Notes: generated from the letters alone by a model not told the origin. Positions 20,577 to 29,574 are shown, numbered from the stretch's first letter. The stretch: 64,000 bases of DNA from Pirellulales bacterium (GCA_035533075.1 DATLUO010000193.1:124001-188000), one strand, 5' to 3'. A program made the numbers and translations.

Positions 20577-22202
20577 ATGACACCCGCTCACCCGACAATT
20601 ATCTATCGAGTTGCTGACCCTCCGGATGTTCTGCATCACCCGGACCATCGCCGCGACGGCAAGCGACGCGGTGCATCCACCGGGCCCGTGATGGTCGCCG
20701 TCGCCACGCTGCTGCTCCTCGGGCTGCTCGTAGCGGGCCTTGTCGAACGGCCATCCAGACGCGTCGCCACAGAGACCGGAGCGTTATCCGCCGAACTCTC
20801 GCCGATGATCTATTGCGCGGCCAGCAACCGAGGGGTCATGGAGGCGGTCCGGGCGGATTACGAGAAGGAATTCGGTATCCCGGTGCAGGTGCAGTACGGA
20901 GCTTCGCAGACGCTGCTGGCTTCGCTGGAAGTGTCGAAGAGCGGCGACCTGTATCTGCCCGCCGACGATAGTTTTCTCACGGCGGCGCGAGAGCGCAATT
21001 TGATCGTTGACGATTTTGCCCTGGCCGACATGAAAGCCGTTGTGGCAGTTCCGAAAGGCAATCCGAAGCAGATTGCCAAGCTGGACGACTTGCTGCGCGA
21101 CGAGATTCGCGTGGCGCAGGGCAGTCCTGAAGCGACCGCCATCGGCAAACTGACCAAAGCCGCGCTCTCAGCGATCGGCCGGTGGGAGACGCTCGCGCAG
21201 CATACCACCGTGATTAACACGACCGTCAACGAAGTGGCCAACGACGTGAAAATCGGGGCCGTCGATGCGGGCATCGTCTACGGACCCGTGCTGCACGACT
21301 ATGAAACGTTGGAGGGGATTTCGATTCCCGAACTGGCGTCGATTCAGTCGCGGGTGGCGGTGGCCCTGCTGAAATCGAGTACCCGTCCGCGGGCGGCCGT
21401 CCACTTTGCCCGGTATCTTAGCGCTCGCGACAAGGGGCTGGTGCGGTATAGGGAGTTTGGCTTTGAGCCGGTCGAGGGCGATCCCTGGAGCGAGCAGCCG
21501 GAGTTGACGCTCTATGCGGGGTCGATGCTGCGGCCGGCAATCGAGGAGACGATCACCGAGTTCGAGCGCCGGGAGGGCGTCAAGGTCACGCGGGTTTACA
21601 ACGGCTGCGGCATTCTAGTCGCGCAGATGAAAGCAGGCGAGGTTCCCGACGCCTATTTCGCCTGCGATACCGAGTTCATGAATCAGGTGAACGACATCTT
21701 TCCCAGCCCGGAATCTGTGTCGCAGAACGAACTGGTGATCCTGGTCAAGAAGGGGAATCCGCACGGCATCGAGTCGCTCGCGGATCTGAGCAAGCCCGGA
21801 CTGCGGGTCGGTATCGGACACGAGAAGCAGTGTGCGATGGGCTGGATCACGCAGCGGACGTTCGAAGAAAGTGGTCTGCGGACCGAGGTGATGAAGAACG
21901 TCGTGGTGCAGACGCCGACCGGCGACATGCTCGTCAACCAGATGCGGAGCGGCTCACTGGACGCGGCGGTGGCTTACCTGAGCAACGCGGTCGGCGCGGC
22001 CGAGTTTTTGGACGCGGTCCGCATTCAGGGCATTCCCTGTTCGGTGGCCACACAGCCCTACGGCGTGGCGAAGGGCTCAGACCATCGCCAGTTGGGCCAG
22101 CGTCTGCTGCACGCGATCCGAACCGAGTCGTCGAAAGAGAAGTTCACCAGCGAGGGTTTTCGTTGGCTGGACGGGCAGAAGTCCGCCGAGGAACGCCGAT
22201 GA
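20577..22202 (+). CDS. Tandem molybdate/tungstate-type ABC substrate-binding protein
   Basis: 541 aa: an N-terminal anchor (about residues 38-58, VMVAVATLLLLGLLVAGLVE), then two successive periplasmic binding-protein domains of the ModA type. Domain 1 is about 75-300 (MIYCAASNRGVMEAVRADYE, PADDSFLTAARERNLIVDDF). Domain 2 is about 305-530 (LTLYAGSMLRPAIEETITEF, VYNGCGILVAQMKAGEVPDA, ACDTEFMNQV). A two-domain fusion is unusual; most ModA or TupA proteins have one. It ends in ATGA, overlapping the start of a truncated next gene. The permease, ATPase, MoaD and MoeB-like genes that would complete the system lie 13-20 kb away. Confidence 0.8.
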   Translation: MTPAHPTIIYRVADPPDVLHHPDHRRDGKRRGASTGPVMVAVATLLLLGLLVAGLVERPSRRVATETGALSAELSPMIYCAASNRGVMEAVRADYEKEFGIPVQVQYGASQTLLASLEVSKSGDLYLPADDSFLTAARERNLIVDDFALADMKAVVAVPKGNPKQIAKLDDLLRDEIRVAQGSPEATAIGKLTKAALSAIGRWETLAQHTTVINTTVNEVANDVKIGAVDAGIVYGPVLHDYETLEGISIPELASIQSRVAVALLKSSTRPRAAVHFARYLSARDKGLVRYREFGFEPVEGDPWSEQPELTLYAGSMLRPAIEETITEFERREGVKVTRVYNGCGILVAQMKAGEVPDAYFACDTEFMNQVNDIFPSPESVSQNELVILVKKGNPHGIESLADLSKPGLRVGIGHEKQCAMGWITQRTFEESGLRTEVMKNVVVQTPTGDMLVNQMRSGSLDAAVAYLSNAVGAAEFLDAVRIQGIPCSVATQPYGVAKGSDHRQLGQRLLHAIRTESSKEKFTSEGFRWLDGQKSAEERR

Positions 22203-22264
22203 GCGACATTTCGCGGCCCGTTTCCCGGAAGGCCGGCAGCCGTTCTAACCATGTCTCGATCTAG
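22199..22264 (+). pseudogene. N-terminal stub of an ABC permease gene
   Basis: An ATG overlapping the binding-protein stop (ATGA at 22199-22202) opens a 21-codon frame, MSDISRPVSRKAGSRS..., ending at TAG. The coupling and position are those of a ModB-type permease gene following its binding protein. I infer that only the first codons remain and that the sequence breaks off where the BASS transporter fragment begins. Confidence 0.4.
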
Positions 22265-22563
22265 GACGCGGCTTTGCTGACAGCCGAGGGACGAGCCGCG
22301 TCTGCCCGTGCCCTGGGAGCCGCAGGCGCCGTGGGTCGCTCGCTTACGACGAGACGGTCGACTCCGCCGGCGACCAGATGCTGCACGAGGTTGTAAAAGA
22401 TGATCGGCAACATCGCCGTGGGATGATCGGCCAGCGCCATCGAAGCCAGCACCAGGCCGGTGCCGTTGTTGTTCATGCCCAGTCCGAACATCAGCGACGT
22501 TCGTTCGCCGCCGCCGACCTGCAGTAGGCGAGCGATCGCCGGCAAGACGCGTCGAGTGACGCA
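22261..22563 (-). pseudogene. C-terminal fragment of a bile-acid:Na+ symporter family transporter
   Basis: The minus-strand frame contains SLMFGLGMNNNGTGLVLASM followed by LPIIFYNLVQHLVAGGVD, the final conserved helices of BASS-family (SBF) transporters. It ends normally at 22261. The first 200 or more residues are absent: the frame becomes anonymous upstream of 22560. This is therefore a 5'-truncated pseudogene abutting the permease stub. Confidence 0.7.
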
Positions 22564-22689
22564 AGATAAGGAAAATCTTATCTTCGGCTCACGGTCCGTC
22601 CGCCAAGGAGAGGCCGCCGACCGCTTTCTCTTATTTCATTGCGGCTCGTGCCAGGTTTTCCGGCCTTGTTGTCGAACGCAGCCATGCCT

Positions 22690-23106
22690 TCACGCTCGTG
22701 CCATGAGAATTGATCCGCCCACGATTAACGCGCCGGCAGCCCAGTGCCGCCAGCTTAGCTCTTCGCCAAGGAAGATTGCCGCCAGAACCATTGCGACCAC
22801 CACGCTGAGCTTGTCGATCGGGGCGACTTGCGATGCCTTCCCAAGTTGCAAAGCCCTGAAGTAGCAAAGCCAGGAAGCGCCGGTCGCCACGCCCGACAAC
22901 GCCAAGCAGAGCCATGTTCGAGGGGTTACGCCGTGCAATGAAATCGGCCCTTGGCGCCAAGCGAGCAACCAGGCAAAGACCAAGATGACCACGGTGCGGA
23001 TGGCGGTGGCGAGATTGGAATCGAGGTCCTTCACTCCCACCTTTGCCAAGATTGCCGTCGCCCCGGCAAATAGAGCGGACAACAACGCCCAGTGCAGCCA
23101 ATTCAT
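22690..23106 (-). CDS. Half-size EamA/DMT-family transporter
   Basis: 138 aa with five hydrophobic helices: WALLSALFAGATAILAKVGV, IRTVVILVFAWLLAW, WLCLALSGVATGASWLCYFR, PIDKLSVVVAMVLAAIFLGE and WAAGALIVGGSILM. The ALQLGKASQVAPIDKL loop is the EamA signature. The short form, with one EamA repeat and presumably dimeric, is common and complete here. Substrate unknown (amino acids or metabolites). It is the last gene of a minus-strand group with asnB and a methyltransferase. Confidence 0.85.
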   Translation of the reverse strand: MNWLHWALLSALFAGATAILAKVGVKDLDSNLATAIRTVVILVFAWLLAWRQGPISLHGVTPRTWLCLALSGVATGASWLCYFRALQLGKASQVAPIDKLSVVVAMVLAAIFLGEELSWRHWAAGALIVGGSILMARA

Positions 23107-23249
23107 GTTCAGTGTCCAAGCGAACCCGTGATCCTGTCATGATAACGGATCCTGGGCAACACCGGACGGCGGGCACCGCCGCCGCGGCCGAAGGGCCGAT
23201 TTCCCCGAGAGCGTTGGCAACGGCAATCAGCAGCTTGTCGCCTTTCACT

Positions 23250-25133
23250 TCAGCGCGCCGCCGGTGCCAGCGTGGTGTGGTCGCGAAGACGTTGCAGTAC
23301 TCTGCACTTGGGAGTTTCTTGGAGGCAGATTTGTCCCCAGACGTCGAGTTGCAGCAAGCGGATCCGCAGAGCGCGGTCGGTGCCCTCGATCAGTTGTTCG
23401 AGCCGCGTGCCGTTCAACCGTAGCAAGTCGGCCAGGAACGAGTTCTCAAAGAACTTGTGCGAAATGGTGAGGCGTTCGTAGGCATCGGTGGGAAAGGGCC
23501 GCTTGGGCCGTTGGCTGAGCCGCTTTGGCAGGTATCGCTTGGCGAGTTGGCGAATGATCCATTTGTCGCAGAACAGCGGGTGCTGCGACCGGAGCGAGAG
23601 GGGCGAAAACCGCATCTTGTAGGCCGGAGGCAGGTTCTCCGCAAAGTGCAGCAGGTCGTTGCTCAAAAATGGAAAGCGAGCTTCAACGCCTGCGGCCATG
23701 CCCATGCTGTCATTGCGATGGAGCAACGTCCGTAAGACGTACTTCAGCAGTCCCGTCAGGGCACAACGACGCCGCGCCGCACTGCGTTGCGAGTTTGTGC
23801 CCTGCCAGGCGTCAAAGGCCGTCTGCCCCAGTTCAAGTTCCATCTGGCCGTCGATCTTTTCCAGGCCGGTTCCATCGCGCGACAAGGCTGCCGGCAATCC
23901 TTGGGCGTGACCAGCGGTTAATCGAGGCAGCCAGCGGTCTATGCGGCCCGGGATCCGGAGCCTGTTGCGACTCGTCGGCGCGAGCCATGGATATCCGAAG
24001 TAGCACTCATCGGAACCTTCGCCGCAGAGGACGGCCTTGACTCGCGCGGCGCGGACCAATTCGGCCAGCTTCAACATGGCGACCGATTCAGGGTGGAACG
24101 TGAACGGGAAGCCATAGTGTTCGATCACGTCAGGCATGCGCTCGATGAAGTCGGAATCGCACACCTTGACGGCCTGAAAGTCCAGCTTGAGGCAGCGTGC
24201 CAACGCCGCTGCTGCGCTGCGCTCGCTGAGCGGTCCTTCCACGTCGGCGTGGAAGATCGTGAAATCGCGACGATGCCTGGCCGCGATTGCCGCCAGCAGC
24301 GACGAATCGACGCCGCCACTGCACAAGACGCCAACAGGGGCATCGGCGAACAACTGGCTCCTCACGCTCCTCGTCAGCAACTCATCGGCGCGATCGACCA
24401 CCCGTGCCGGCTTTTCGGCCGCCAAACTCTGTGCTTCGGCGTTGTCCGAAGTATCTTCCACGCGAACAAAGCGCGTGCGGCGGAGGAGTTCGCCGGCTCG
24501 AACGCGAAGCACGGCGCCGGGTGCAAGGCTCTCGATCTGGTCGAAGAACGAATCGCCGACAGTGGGGCCGCCAAAGCCCAGTAAATATGATGAGACGGCC
24601 AACATGTTCGGCCGTAGCGTCAGCCAGCGTTTCATGGCACGCGGGGTAGAAGCGAAGAGGAAAGCCTTCTCGCCTTGGTGGAAGTGAAGAGGCTTGATGC
24701 CCAGTCGGTCGCGTGCCAGAACGAGCGTTTGGTCCCGGCGGTCGTACAAGGCGAAGGCAAACATGCCCTCCAATCCAGCGAGCGTCGGCTCCACGCCGAA
24801 GTGAATCAGGGCTTCGAGCAGCACCTCCGTATCGCAGGTCGTTCGCCAAACGACGCCTCGCCGCTCCAGTCGCCGCTTCAAGTCTTCATATTGGTAAAGC
24901 TCGCCGTTATAGACCAGGCAAAACCGCCCGGTGCGGTCCCAAAAGGGCTGGCGGCTGCGCTCGTTTGGGTCGACTAAGGAAAGACGGGTGTGGACCAGGC
25001 CCACCCCGAGGTCGGAAAAGATCCCTAGTCCGTCCGGGCCGCGCTGCTCAAGCTCGAACGCAGTTTGCCGCAGCCGCCCCGCGTCCGGCACGGTCGACGC
25101 ATCATGCTGCAGAATGCCAAAGATACCACACAT
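23250..25133 (-). CDS. asnB: Glutamine-hydrolysing asparagine synthase
   Basis: 627 aa starting MCGIFGI, with Cys2 as the N-terminal glutaminase nucleophile after Met removal. The class II amidotransferase domain (1-210) has RGPDGLGIF, VYNGELYQYEDL and ARDRLGIKPLHF. The synthetase domain begins near 240, with the PP-loop APVGVLCSGGVDSSLLAAIA and CGEGSDECYFGYPW. The end, SNDLLHFAENLPPAYKMRF and ACSRGDHT-like helices, is typical of AsnB/AsnO homologues acting on amino sugars or exopolysaccharide as well as aspartate. Such standalone asnB genes often accompany envelope clusters. Start ATG 25133, not the GTG/ATG four codons upstream, because Cys must be residue 2. Confidence 0.92.
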   Translation of the reverse strand: MCGIFGILQHDASTVPDAGRLRQTAFELEQRGPDGLGIFSDLGVGLVHTRLSLVDPNERSRQPFWDRTGRFCLVYNGELYQYEDLKRRLERRGVVWRTTCDTEVLLEALIHFGVEPTLAGLEGMFAFALYDRRDQTLVLARDRLGIKPLHFHQGEKAFLFASTPRAMKRWLTLRPNMLAVSSYLLGFGGPTVGDSFFDQIESLAPGAVLRVRAGELLRRTRFVRVEDTSDNAEAQSLAAEKPARVVDRADELLTRSVRSQLFADAPVGVLCSGGVDSSLLAAIAARHRRDFTIFHADVEGPLSERSAAAALARCLKLDFQAVKVCDSDFIERMPDVIEHYGFPFTFHPESVAMLKLAELVRAARVKAVLCGEGSDECYFGYPWLAPTSRNRLRIPGRIDRWLPRLTAGHAQGLPAALSRDGTGLEKIDGQMELELGQTAFDAWQGTNSQRSAARRRCALTGLLKYVLRTLLHRNDSMGMAAGVEARFPFLSNDLLHFAENLPPAYKMRFSPLSLRSQHPLFCDKWIIRQLAKRYLPKRLSQRPKRPFPTDAYERLTISHKFFENSFLADLLRLNGTRLEQLIEGTDRALRIRLLQLDVWGQICLQETPKCRVLQRLRDHTTLAPAAR

Positions 25134-25377
25134 GGTTCGGAACACGGCCTGTGGGAAATCCCGCTAAAGCCCCCTGCTACGACGCCCGGGGGAGCGGATG
25201 GTATTCAGATCAGCCCTCCCTGGCAACCACAATGCCGAGTTGGCAGCCCGCTCTTGCTCCAGGATCTGGCCGTTGCGACGGTCCTCGTGCTGCTGTCCGC
25301 ATTCGGCTTATCCCGCGACCTCGTTGCCGGCAAACCATACCATGCCAACGACAAGAGCGCTGGCGAGCACCGCTGAA

Positions 25378-25932
25378 TCACCAGACGCTGGGCAGCAGGC
25401 GTTTGGTCGACGCCATGTATGCGCGGTAGTCCTGGCCGAAGGCTTCAAGCATCATGCGTTCCTCGCGCCCCACGCGGAAGGCGAAAAGCAGCAGCATGGC
25501 AATACCTTCGGAGGGGCCTGCCAACCAGTTCGGAATCACCAGCGCCTGGCCCGACAGGTAGACGAAGAACGCCAGATACATCGGGTGGCGCACGCGGCGA
25601 TAAACACCGTGCGTGACCAATTGGTGCTTCTCGCGCACTTCCAGCGAAACTGAAAAGTTGTCGCCGAGATCCGCGTGCGATCGGTGGAAGAGCCATAGCC
25701 CGGCCATCAAACAACCGCTGCCGACGCAGAACGAGACCGGGTGAAGTGGATAATCCGCCGACGAGAACACCGGCGTGACGATCCACAGAAGCGGGAAAAA
25801 ATAGGCCGCGTAGTTGATGCCCAGCAGCAGGCCTTCCAGCCTGCCCTTGCGGCTCTTGAGAACGGGCAGCGTTCGACTTCGCTGTCCGTGGGGCGCCCGG
25901 ATCAGAATCATCAGGATGTTTGCCAGAACCAT
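25378..25932 (-). CDS. Isoprenylcysteine carboxyl methyltransferase (ICMT/PEMT)-like membrane protein
   Basis: 184 aa with about five TM helices (YAAYFFPLLWIVTPVF, VSFCVGSGCLMAGLWLF and others). The signature VREKHQLVTHGVYRRVRHPM followed by YLAFFVYLSG, and the late REERMMLEAFGQDYRAYMAS, match the ICMT/PEMT family, whose conserved GxYxxxRHPxY and RxxxEE motifs bind S-adenosylmethionine. Bacterial members methylate lipids or small molecules, and the substrate is not predictable. First gene of the asnB/EamA block. Confidence 0.85.
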   Translation of the reverse strand: MVLANILMILIRAPHGQRSRTLPVLKSRKGRLEGLLLGINYAAYFFPLLWIVTPVFSSADYPLHPVSFCVGSGCLMAGLWLFHRSHADLGDNFSVSLEVREKHQLVTHGVYRRVRHPMYLAFFVYLSGQALVIPNWLAGPSEGIAMLLLFAFRVGREERMMLEAFGQDYRAYMASTKRLLPSVW

Positions 25933-26068
25933 GACCGCCTTGGCATATAAAGAAAATCTTATCTGCGCTTCATCGACCGTTTACGCACGCCGTGTAAAAT
26001 GACACCGTCATCGGCCGGCGTGCGGCCGAACGGCAAGCCCACAGATTCTCAGCGAAAGGATTGCAGCC

Positions 26069-26578
26069 ATGCGTTACGTTCTGGCCACGTCGGTGCTCAC
26101 CTTGGGCCTCATGTTGTTGACGGTCGATGCTCGGGCACTTGCGAAGGAAGAAGACGTTCCGCTCGACCAAGTGCCCAAGGTGGTGCTCGAGGCGGTCAAA
26201 GCCAAATTCCCCGGCGCCAAGCTCACGGAGGCGGCGAAAGAGACTGAAGACGGCAAGACGACCTATGAGATCGGCTTGGAGCACAAAGGGCAGGAGTATT
26301 CGGTTTCGCTCACAGCCGCCGGCAAGATCACCGAGATCGAGCGTGAGATTGAAATCAAAGAACTTCCGAAAGCGGTCAGCGACGCGATCAAGAAGAAGTA
26401 TCCCAAAGGCAAAATGGAAAAGGCCGAAGAGGTCACCGCCGGCGGCAAGACCACCTATGAAGTGGTCGTCGAGGCATCGGACGACAAGGACGTGGAAGTG
26501 ACCGTCGACGCCAGCGGCAAGATCCTGAAAGAGGAAGCCGAGGAGGAAGAGGACGACGAGGACGACGATGATAAATAG
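26069..26578 (+). CDS. Secreted PepSY-like domain protein with acidic tail
   Basis: 169 aa: a signal peptide (MRYVLATSVLTLGLMLLTVD, cleavage near ARALA), then two PepSY-like units of about 60 residues. Each has the pattern 'LPKAVxxAIKxKYPxxKxxxAEExxxGKTTYEVxxE'; the second contains AVSDAIKKKYPKGKMEKAEE. The C-terminus is a run of Glu and Asp that could bind cations. PepSY-like periplasmic proteins commonly lie beside two-component systems, as here (genes at 26666-29330). Role probably in extracytoplasmic metal or protease regulation. Confidence 0.75.
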   Translation: MRYVLATSVLTLGLMLLTVDARALAKEEDVPLDQVPKVVLEAVKAKFPGAKLTEAAKETEDGKTTYEIGLEHKGQEYSVSLTAAGKITEIEREIEIKELPKAVSDAIKKKYPKGKMEKAEEVTAGGKTTYEVVVEASDDKDVEVTVDASGKILKEEAEEEEDDEDDDDK

Positions 26579-26665
26579 CCGGGGCGGTCGCGCCTGGCCG
26601 ACGGTCGGCGCCAATCGAGGCTCGTTTTTCATTCACCCAAATTCGTTTTGAAAAGGAGATTGTCG

Positions 26666-27100
26666 ATGTTGTGTTTGTTTGATCGCGCCCAGCCTCACGC
26701 GCCGCGCCGATGTCCCTGGCTGTTGTTTGTGGCGGCCCTTCTAGTTGGCCCTCTGTCGATGCTCGATCCGCGCCCGGCATCCGCCAAGGGGCATCACGAA
26801 GAGGCCGAGCATCACGAGCGCCACGGCCGCCATGAAGCGCGCCATCATGAGGAGGACGAAGACGATGAAGCCGAGGGTGAACACCACGGCCGGCATGTTT
26901 ACCACGAAGAGGCCGAGCATCACGAGCGCCACGGCCGCCATAAAGCGCGCCATCACGAGGAGAAGGATGATGACGACGACGAGGAGCACGGACGAGGCAC
27001 CAAGGCCGAGCTCCATGCACTTCGCGAGCAGGTGGAGGATTTGCAGGCCGCAGTGCGAAAACTGAACGAAGCCATCGAGCGGCTCGCGCGGCGGCGCTAG
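26666..27100 (+). CDS. Secreted histidine-rich, probably metal-binding protein
   Basis: 144 aa; ATG 26666 is chosen over the upstream TTG because AAAAGGAG lies seven bases before it. A signal peptide (LLFVAALLVGPLSMLDPRPA) is followed by a His/Glu/Asp-rich region (about 40-105) with two near-identical copies of HEEAEHHERHGRH. The C-terminal 35 residues (LHALREQVEDLQAAVRKLNE) form a coiled coil with heptad leucines, suggesting oligomerisation. It is predicted to bind Zn, Ni or Cu in the periplasm; that is inference from composition. Lies between the PepSY-like gene and the response-regulator gene. Confidence 0.65.
   Translation: MLCLFDRAQPHAPRRCPWLLFVAALLVGPLSMLDPRPASAKGHHEEAEHHERHGRHEARHHEEDEDDEAEGEHHGRHVYHEEAEHHERHGRHKARHHEEKDDDDDEEHGRGTKAELHALREQVEDLQAAVRKLNEAIERLARRR
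26795..26961. repeat. Internal direct repeat, 108-base period, in the His-rich gene
   Basis: The segment beginning at 26795 (CACGAAGAGGCCGAGCATCA...) recurs at 26903. The first 38-39 bases are identical and about 20 more differ at two positions. It is a coding duplication of 36 codons. Confidence 0.8.
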
Positions 27101-27120
27101 CGGGTCGCGAGGAACCTCGT

Positions 27121-27819
27121 ATGCTCCGCGTGCTCCTCGTCGAAGACGACCTGCAAATCGCCGACTTCGTCGTGCGCGGACTGCGCGAAGAGGGGCTTTG
27201 GGTCGACCACGCCCGCGACGGAAACACGGGCTGGGAGGCGCTGGCACGCGGCTCGTGGGACGTGGTGCTTTTAGATTGGTGGCTGCCGGGCATCGACGGT
27301 TTGACCCTTCTCACGCGATTGCGCCAGACGGGCGACGCCTCGCCCGTCTTGTTTCTCACGGCCCGCGACGCGGTGAGCGATCGCGTGATCGGCCTGGAGG
27401 CGGGGGCCGACGACTACCTGTGCAAGCCCTTTGCGTTCACCGAGCTGTTGGCGCGCGTGCATGCGCTTGGGCGTCGTCGTCCGGCCTGCGTGTCGCCGGT
27501 GTTGCGGGCGCACGGCGTCGAGCTGGACCTGGCCGCTCAGCGCGCGCGGCGGGGCGGCCAAGCACTCGAGCTGACGGCCAAGGAGCAGGCGCTGCTGGCG
27601 ATGTTTTTGCAGCATCCCGAACAGGTCCTTTCGCGCACGCGCCTGTATGAGCAGGTGTGGCAAGAGCGTTATGACGGCATGTCAAACACCTTGGAGGTTC
27701 ACGTGATGGAATTGCGGCGCAAGCTGGAAGCGCACGGGCCGCGGGTGATCCACACGGCACGGGGCCGCGGCTATTGGTTCGGCCAGACTGCGCAGCGAAG
27801 CGGCGCGACAGTCCCATGA
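27121..27819 (+). CDS. OmpR-family response regulator
   Basis: 232 aa. Receiver domain 1-120: acidic pair EDD near residues 8-10, phospho-acceptor Asp in VLLDWWLPGIDGL (about 52), conserved Thr in FLTARDA and Lys in YLCKPFAF. The winged-helix DNA-binding domain (about 130-225) includes LELTAKEQALLAMFLQHPEQ, VLSRTRLYEQVW, NTLEVHVMELRRKLE and IHTARGRGYWF. It follows the His-rich gene by 20 bases and precedes its kinase. The layout resembles CusR/CopR metal-responsive regulators. Confidence 0.92.
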   Translation: MLRVLLVEDDLQIADFVVRGLREEGLWVDHARDGNTGWEALARGSWDVVLLDWWLPGIDGLTLLTRLRQTGDASPVLFLTARDAVSDRVIGLEAGADDYLCKPFAFTELLARVHALGRRRPACVSPVLRAHGVELDLAAQRARRGGQALELTAKEQALLAMFLQHPEQVLSRTRLYEQVWQERYDGMSNTLEVHVMELRRKLEAHGPRVIHTARGRGYWFGQTAQRSGATVP

Positions 27820-27854
27820 TACAGTCCCATCACACTCGCCCATGACAGTGGCCC

Positions 27855-29330
27855 ATGACACTGGCAACCAGGCTTTCGGCTTTTTTTCTGGCGACGCTCG
27901 CCGTCGTGCTGGTGGGTTTTTCGGTCGCGTTGTATGGGACCGCCGCCATCTACTTCGATCGACAAGTCACCGAACGTCTTGAGGCGGCCCTGCGAAGTCT
28001 GGCCGCCGCAGCGGAGATCGAAAACGGCCGCCTGGAATGGGAGCCGCAGAACCGCTCCATACAGCTTGACGGTCGAGACGCGGCCGCGCCCGTTTCGTGG
28101 CGAGTGACCGATGAACTCGGTAGCTTGATCGATGGTTCCTCCGACGCGCACGGCGCGGGGCAGGCCTGGGCAGCAACGCCCAAGGCGTCGCTTTACGGAG
28201 ATCGCCCCGTCATTGCTGATTCCGCCGACGGCGAGTGGCGCGTGGCGCGAGTAAGAATCACGGCTGCCGCTTCGACGGCGACGCCCGCAGTTGATGGTTT
28301 AAACCGCAATGGTTCGAAGACGCTCTGGATCGAAGTGGCGGCGCCTCTCGGCCCAACGCAGGTTCTCTTGTCACGACTCGTCTGGTTGGCCGTGGTCCTC
28401 TCGATGTCGCTCTGGCTTCTGGCCGCGGCGCTGGGGCGGGCCATCTGCCGCCGCGCGCTCAGACCTCTGACCGCGATGGCCGCCGCCGCACGCGACATGC
28501 GCGGCGACATGCTCTCTCGACGGCTGCCCGAGCCGAATGGGCACGACGAATGCCAGGACCTCGCCCGCGCGTTCAACGAACTCTTATCCCGCGTGGAAGA
28601 AGCGTTTGAGCGACAACGACAATTCACGGGCAACGCCTCGCACCAATTCCGCACGCCGCTGGCGGCGATTTTAGGTCAGATCGAAGTGGCACTGCGGCGC
28701 GAGCGGCCTGCCGACGAGTATCGCCGGGTGCTGGCAGCGTTGCAGCGGCGCGCCGGCGAATTGCGGCAGCTTGTCGAGGCGCTGCTGTTTCTCGCACGCG
28801 CCGACGGCGATGCCTTGCTTCCTGATTTGGGGCCGGTCGACCTGGCGCCGTGGCTGCGAGAGTGCCTGGATCGTTGGACAGCGCATCCGCGGGCCGGCGA
28901 CTTCCGGCTGGAGCTTAAGGCGAAGAGTTGTCTGGCACGCATTCACCGGCCTCTGGCGGACCAACTCGTCGACAACTTGCTCGAGAACGCGTGCAAGCAC
29001 AGTTCGCCCGGTACGCCCATTGTCGTTCGCCTCACTGAGAACGCCGCGGTGCTGCGGCTCGAGATCGAAGACCGGGGTGCAGGCATTTCGGCCGCCGACC
29101 TCCCGCACATCTTCGAACCCTTCTACCGTTCCGAGCAAGCACGGTCGCGCGGATTATCTGGCGCCGGCCTTGGGCTGACGGTTGCCCAACGCATCGCTAC
29201 GGCACTCGGGGGAAAACTGTGTGTCGAATCACAACTCGGCGCCGGGAGCAGATTTGAATTCCTTCTTCCCCGGTGCGATCCCTTTTCATCGCCTGAGCCG
29301 CAGCCGTTAACGGCTCTCCAGGTTGATTGA
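27855..29330 (+). CDS. Membrane sensor histidine kinase
   Basis: 491 aa: TM1 (about 7-30), a periplasmic sensor domain of about 145 residues, TM2 (LVWLAVVLSMSLWLLAAALG), HAMP, then HisKA with phospho-acceptor His in GNASHQFRTPLAAILGQIEV. HATPase_c follows, with N-box LLENACKHSSPGTP, G1 EDRGAGISAADLPHIFEPFY and G2 SGAGLGLTVAQRI. It should phosphorylate the adjacent OmpR-type regulator. The periplasmic domain would sense the same compartment in which the PepSY-like and His-rich proteins reside. The CATGACAC/CCATGACAGTG repeats just before the start leave the exact ATG (27855 or slightly upstream) uncertain. Confidence 0.92.
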   Translation: MTLATRLSAFFLATLAVVLVGFSVALYGTAAIYFDRQVTERLEAALRSLAAAAEIENGRLEWEPQNRSIQLDGRDAAAPVSWRVTDELGSLIDGSSDAHGAGQAWAATPKASLYGDRPVIADSADGEWRVARVRITAAASTATPAVDGLNRNGSKTLWIEVAAPLGPTQVLLSRLVWLAVVLSMSLWLLAAALGRAICRRALRPLTAMAAAARDMRGDMLSRRLPEPNGHDECQDLARAFNELLSRVEEAFERQRQFTGNASHQFRTPLAAILGQIEVALRRERPADEYRRVLAALQRRAGELRQLVEALLFLARADGDALLPDLGPVDLAPWLRECLDRWTAHPRAGDFRLELKAKSCLARIHRPLADQLVDNLLENACKHSSPGTPIVVRLTENAAVLRLEIEDRGAGISAADLPHIFEPFYRSEQARSRGLSGAGLGLTVAQRIATALGGKLCVESQLGAGSRFEFLLPRCDPFSSPEPQPLTALQVD

Positions 29331-29395
29331 GCCGGTCTCCGAAGCCCGAAGCCGAAGGTTGCAAGATCGAGTTCTATCGCAGATAATTCTCATGG

Positions 29396-29516
29396 CCGGC
29401 GTCTGCTGCACGCCATCCGCACGGAGTCGTCGAAAGAGAAGTTCACTCGTGAGGGTTTTCGTTGACTGGAAGGGCAGCAGTCCGCCGAGGAGCCGAGGAG
29501 GGAGATGCCGCTGGGT
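29396..29516 (+). pseudogene. Remnant 3' end of a second tandem binding-protein gene
   Basis: This stretch matches the 3' end of the binding-protein gene (about 22098-22208) at roughly nine of ten bases by eye: RLLHAIRTESSKEKF is preserved in frame, then the Trp codon has become TGA (GEGFR-stop). Only the last 30 or so codons remain. It is evidence of a second, diverged copy of the transporter operon. Confidence 0.75.
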
Positions 29517-29574
29517 GACATGTATGGCCTGCTATAATAAGTGGCGGGTTTGGCCTTCTGACGGAGGTAAGAAC

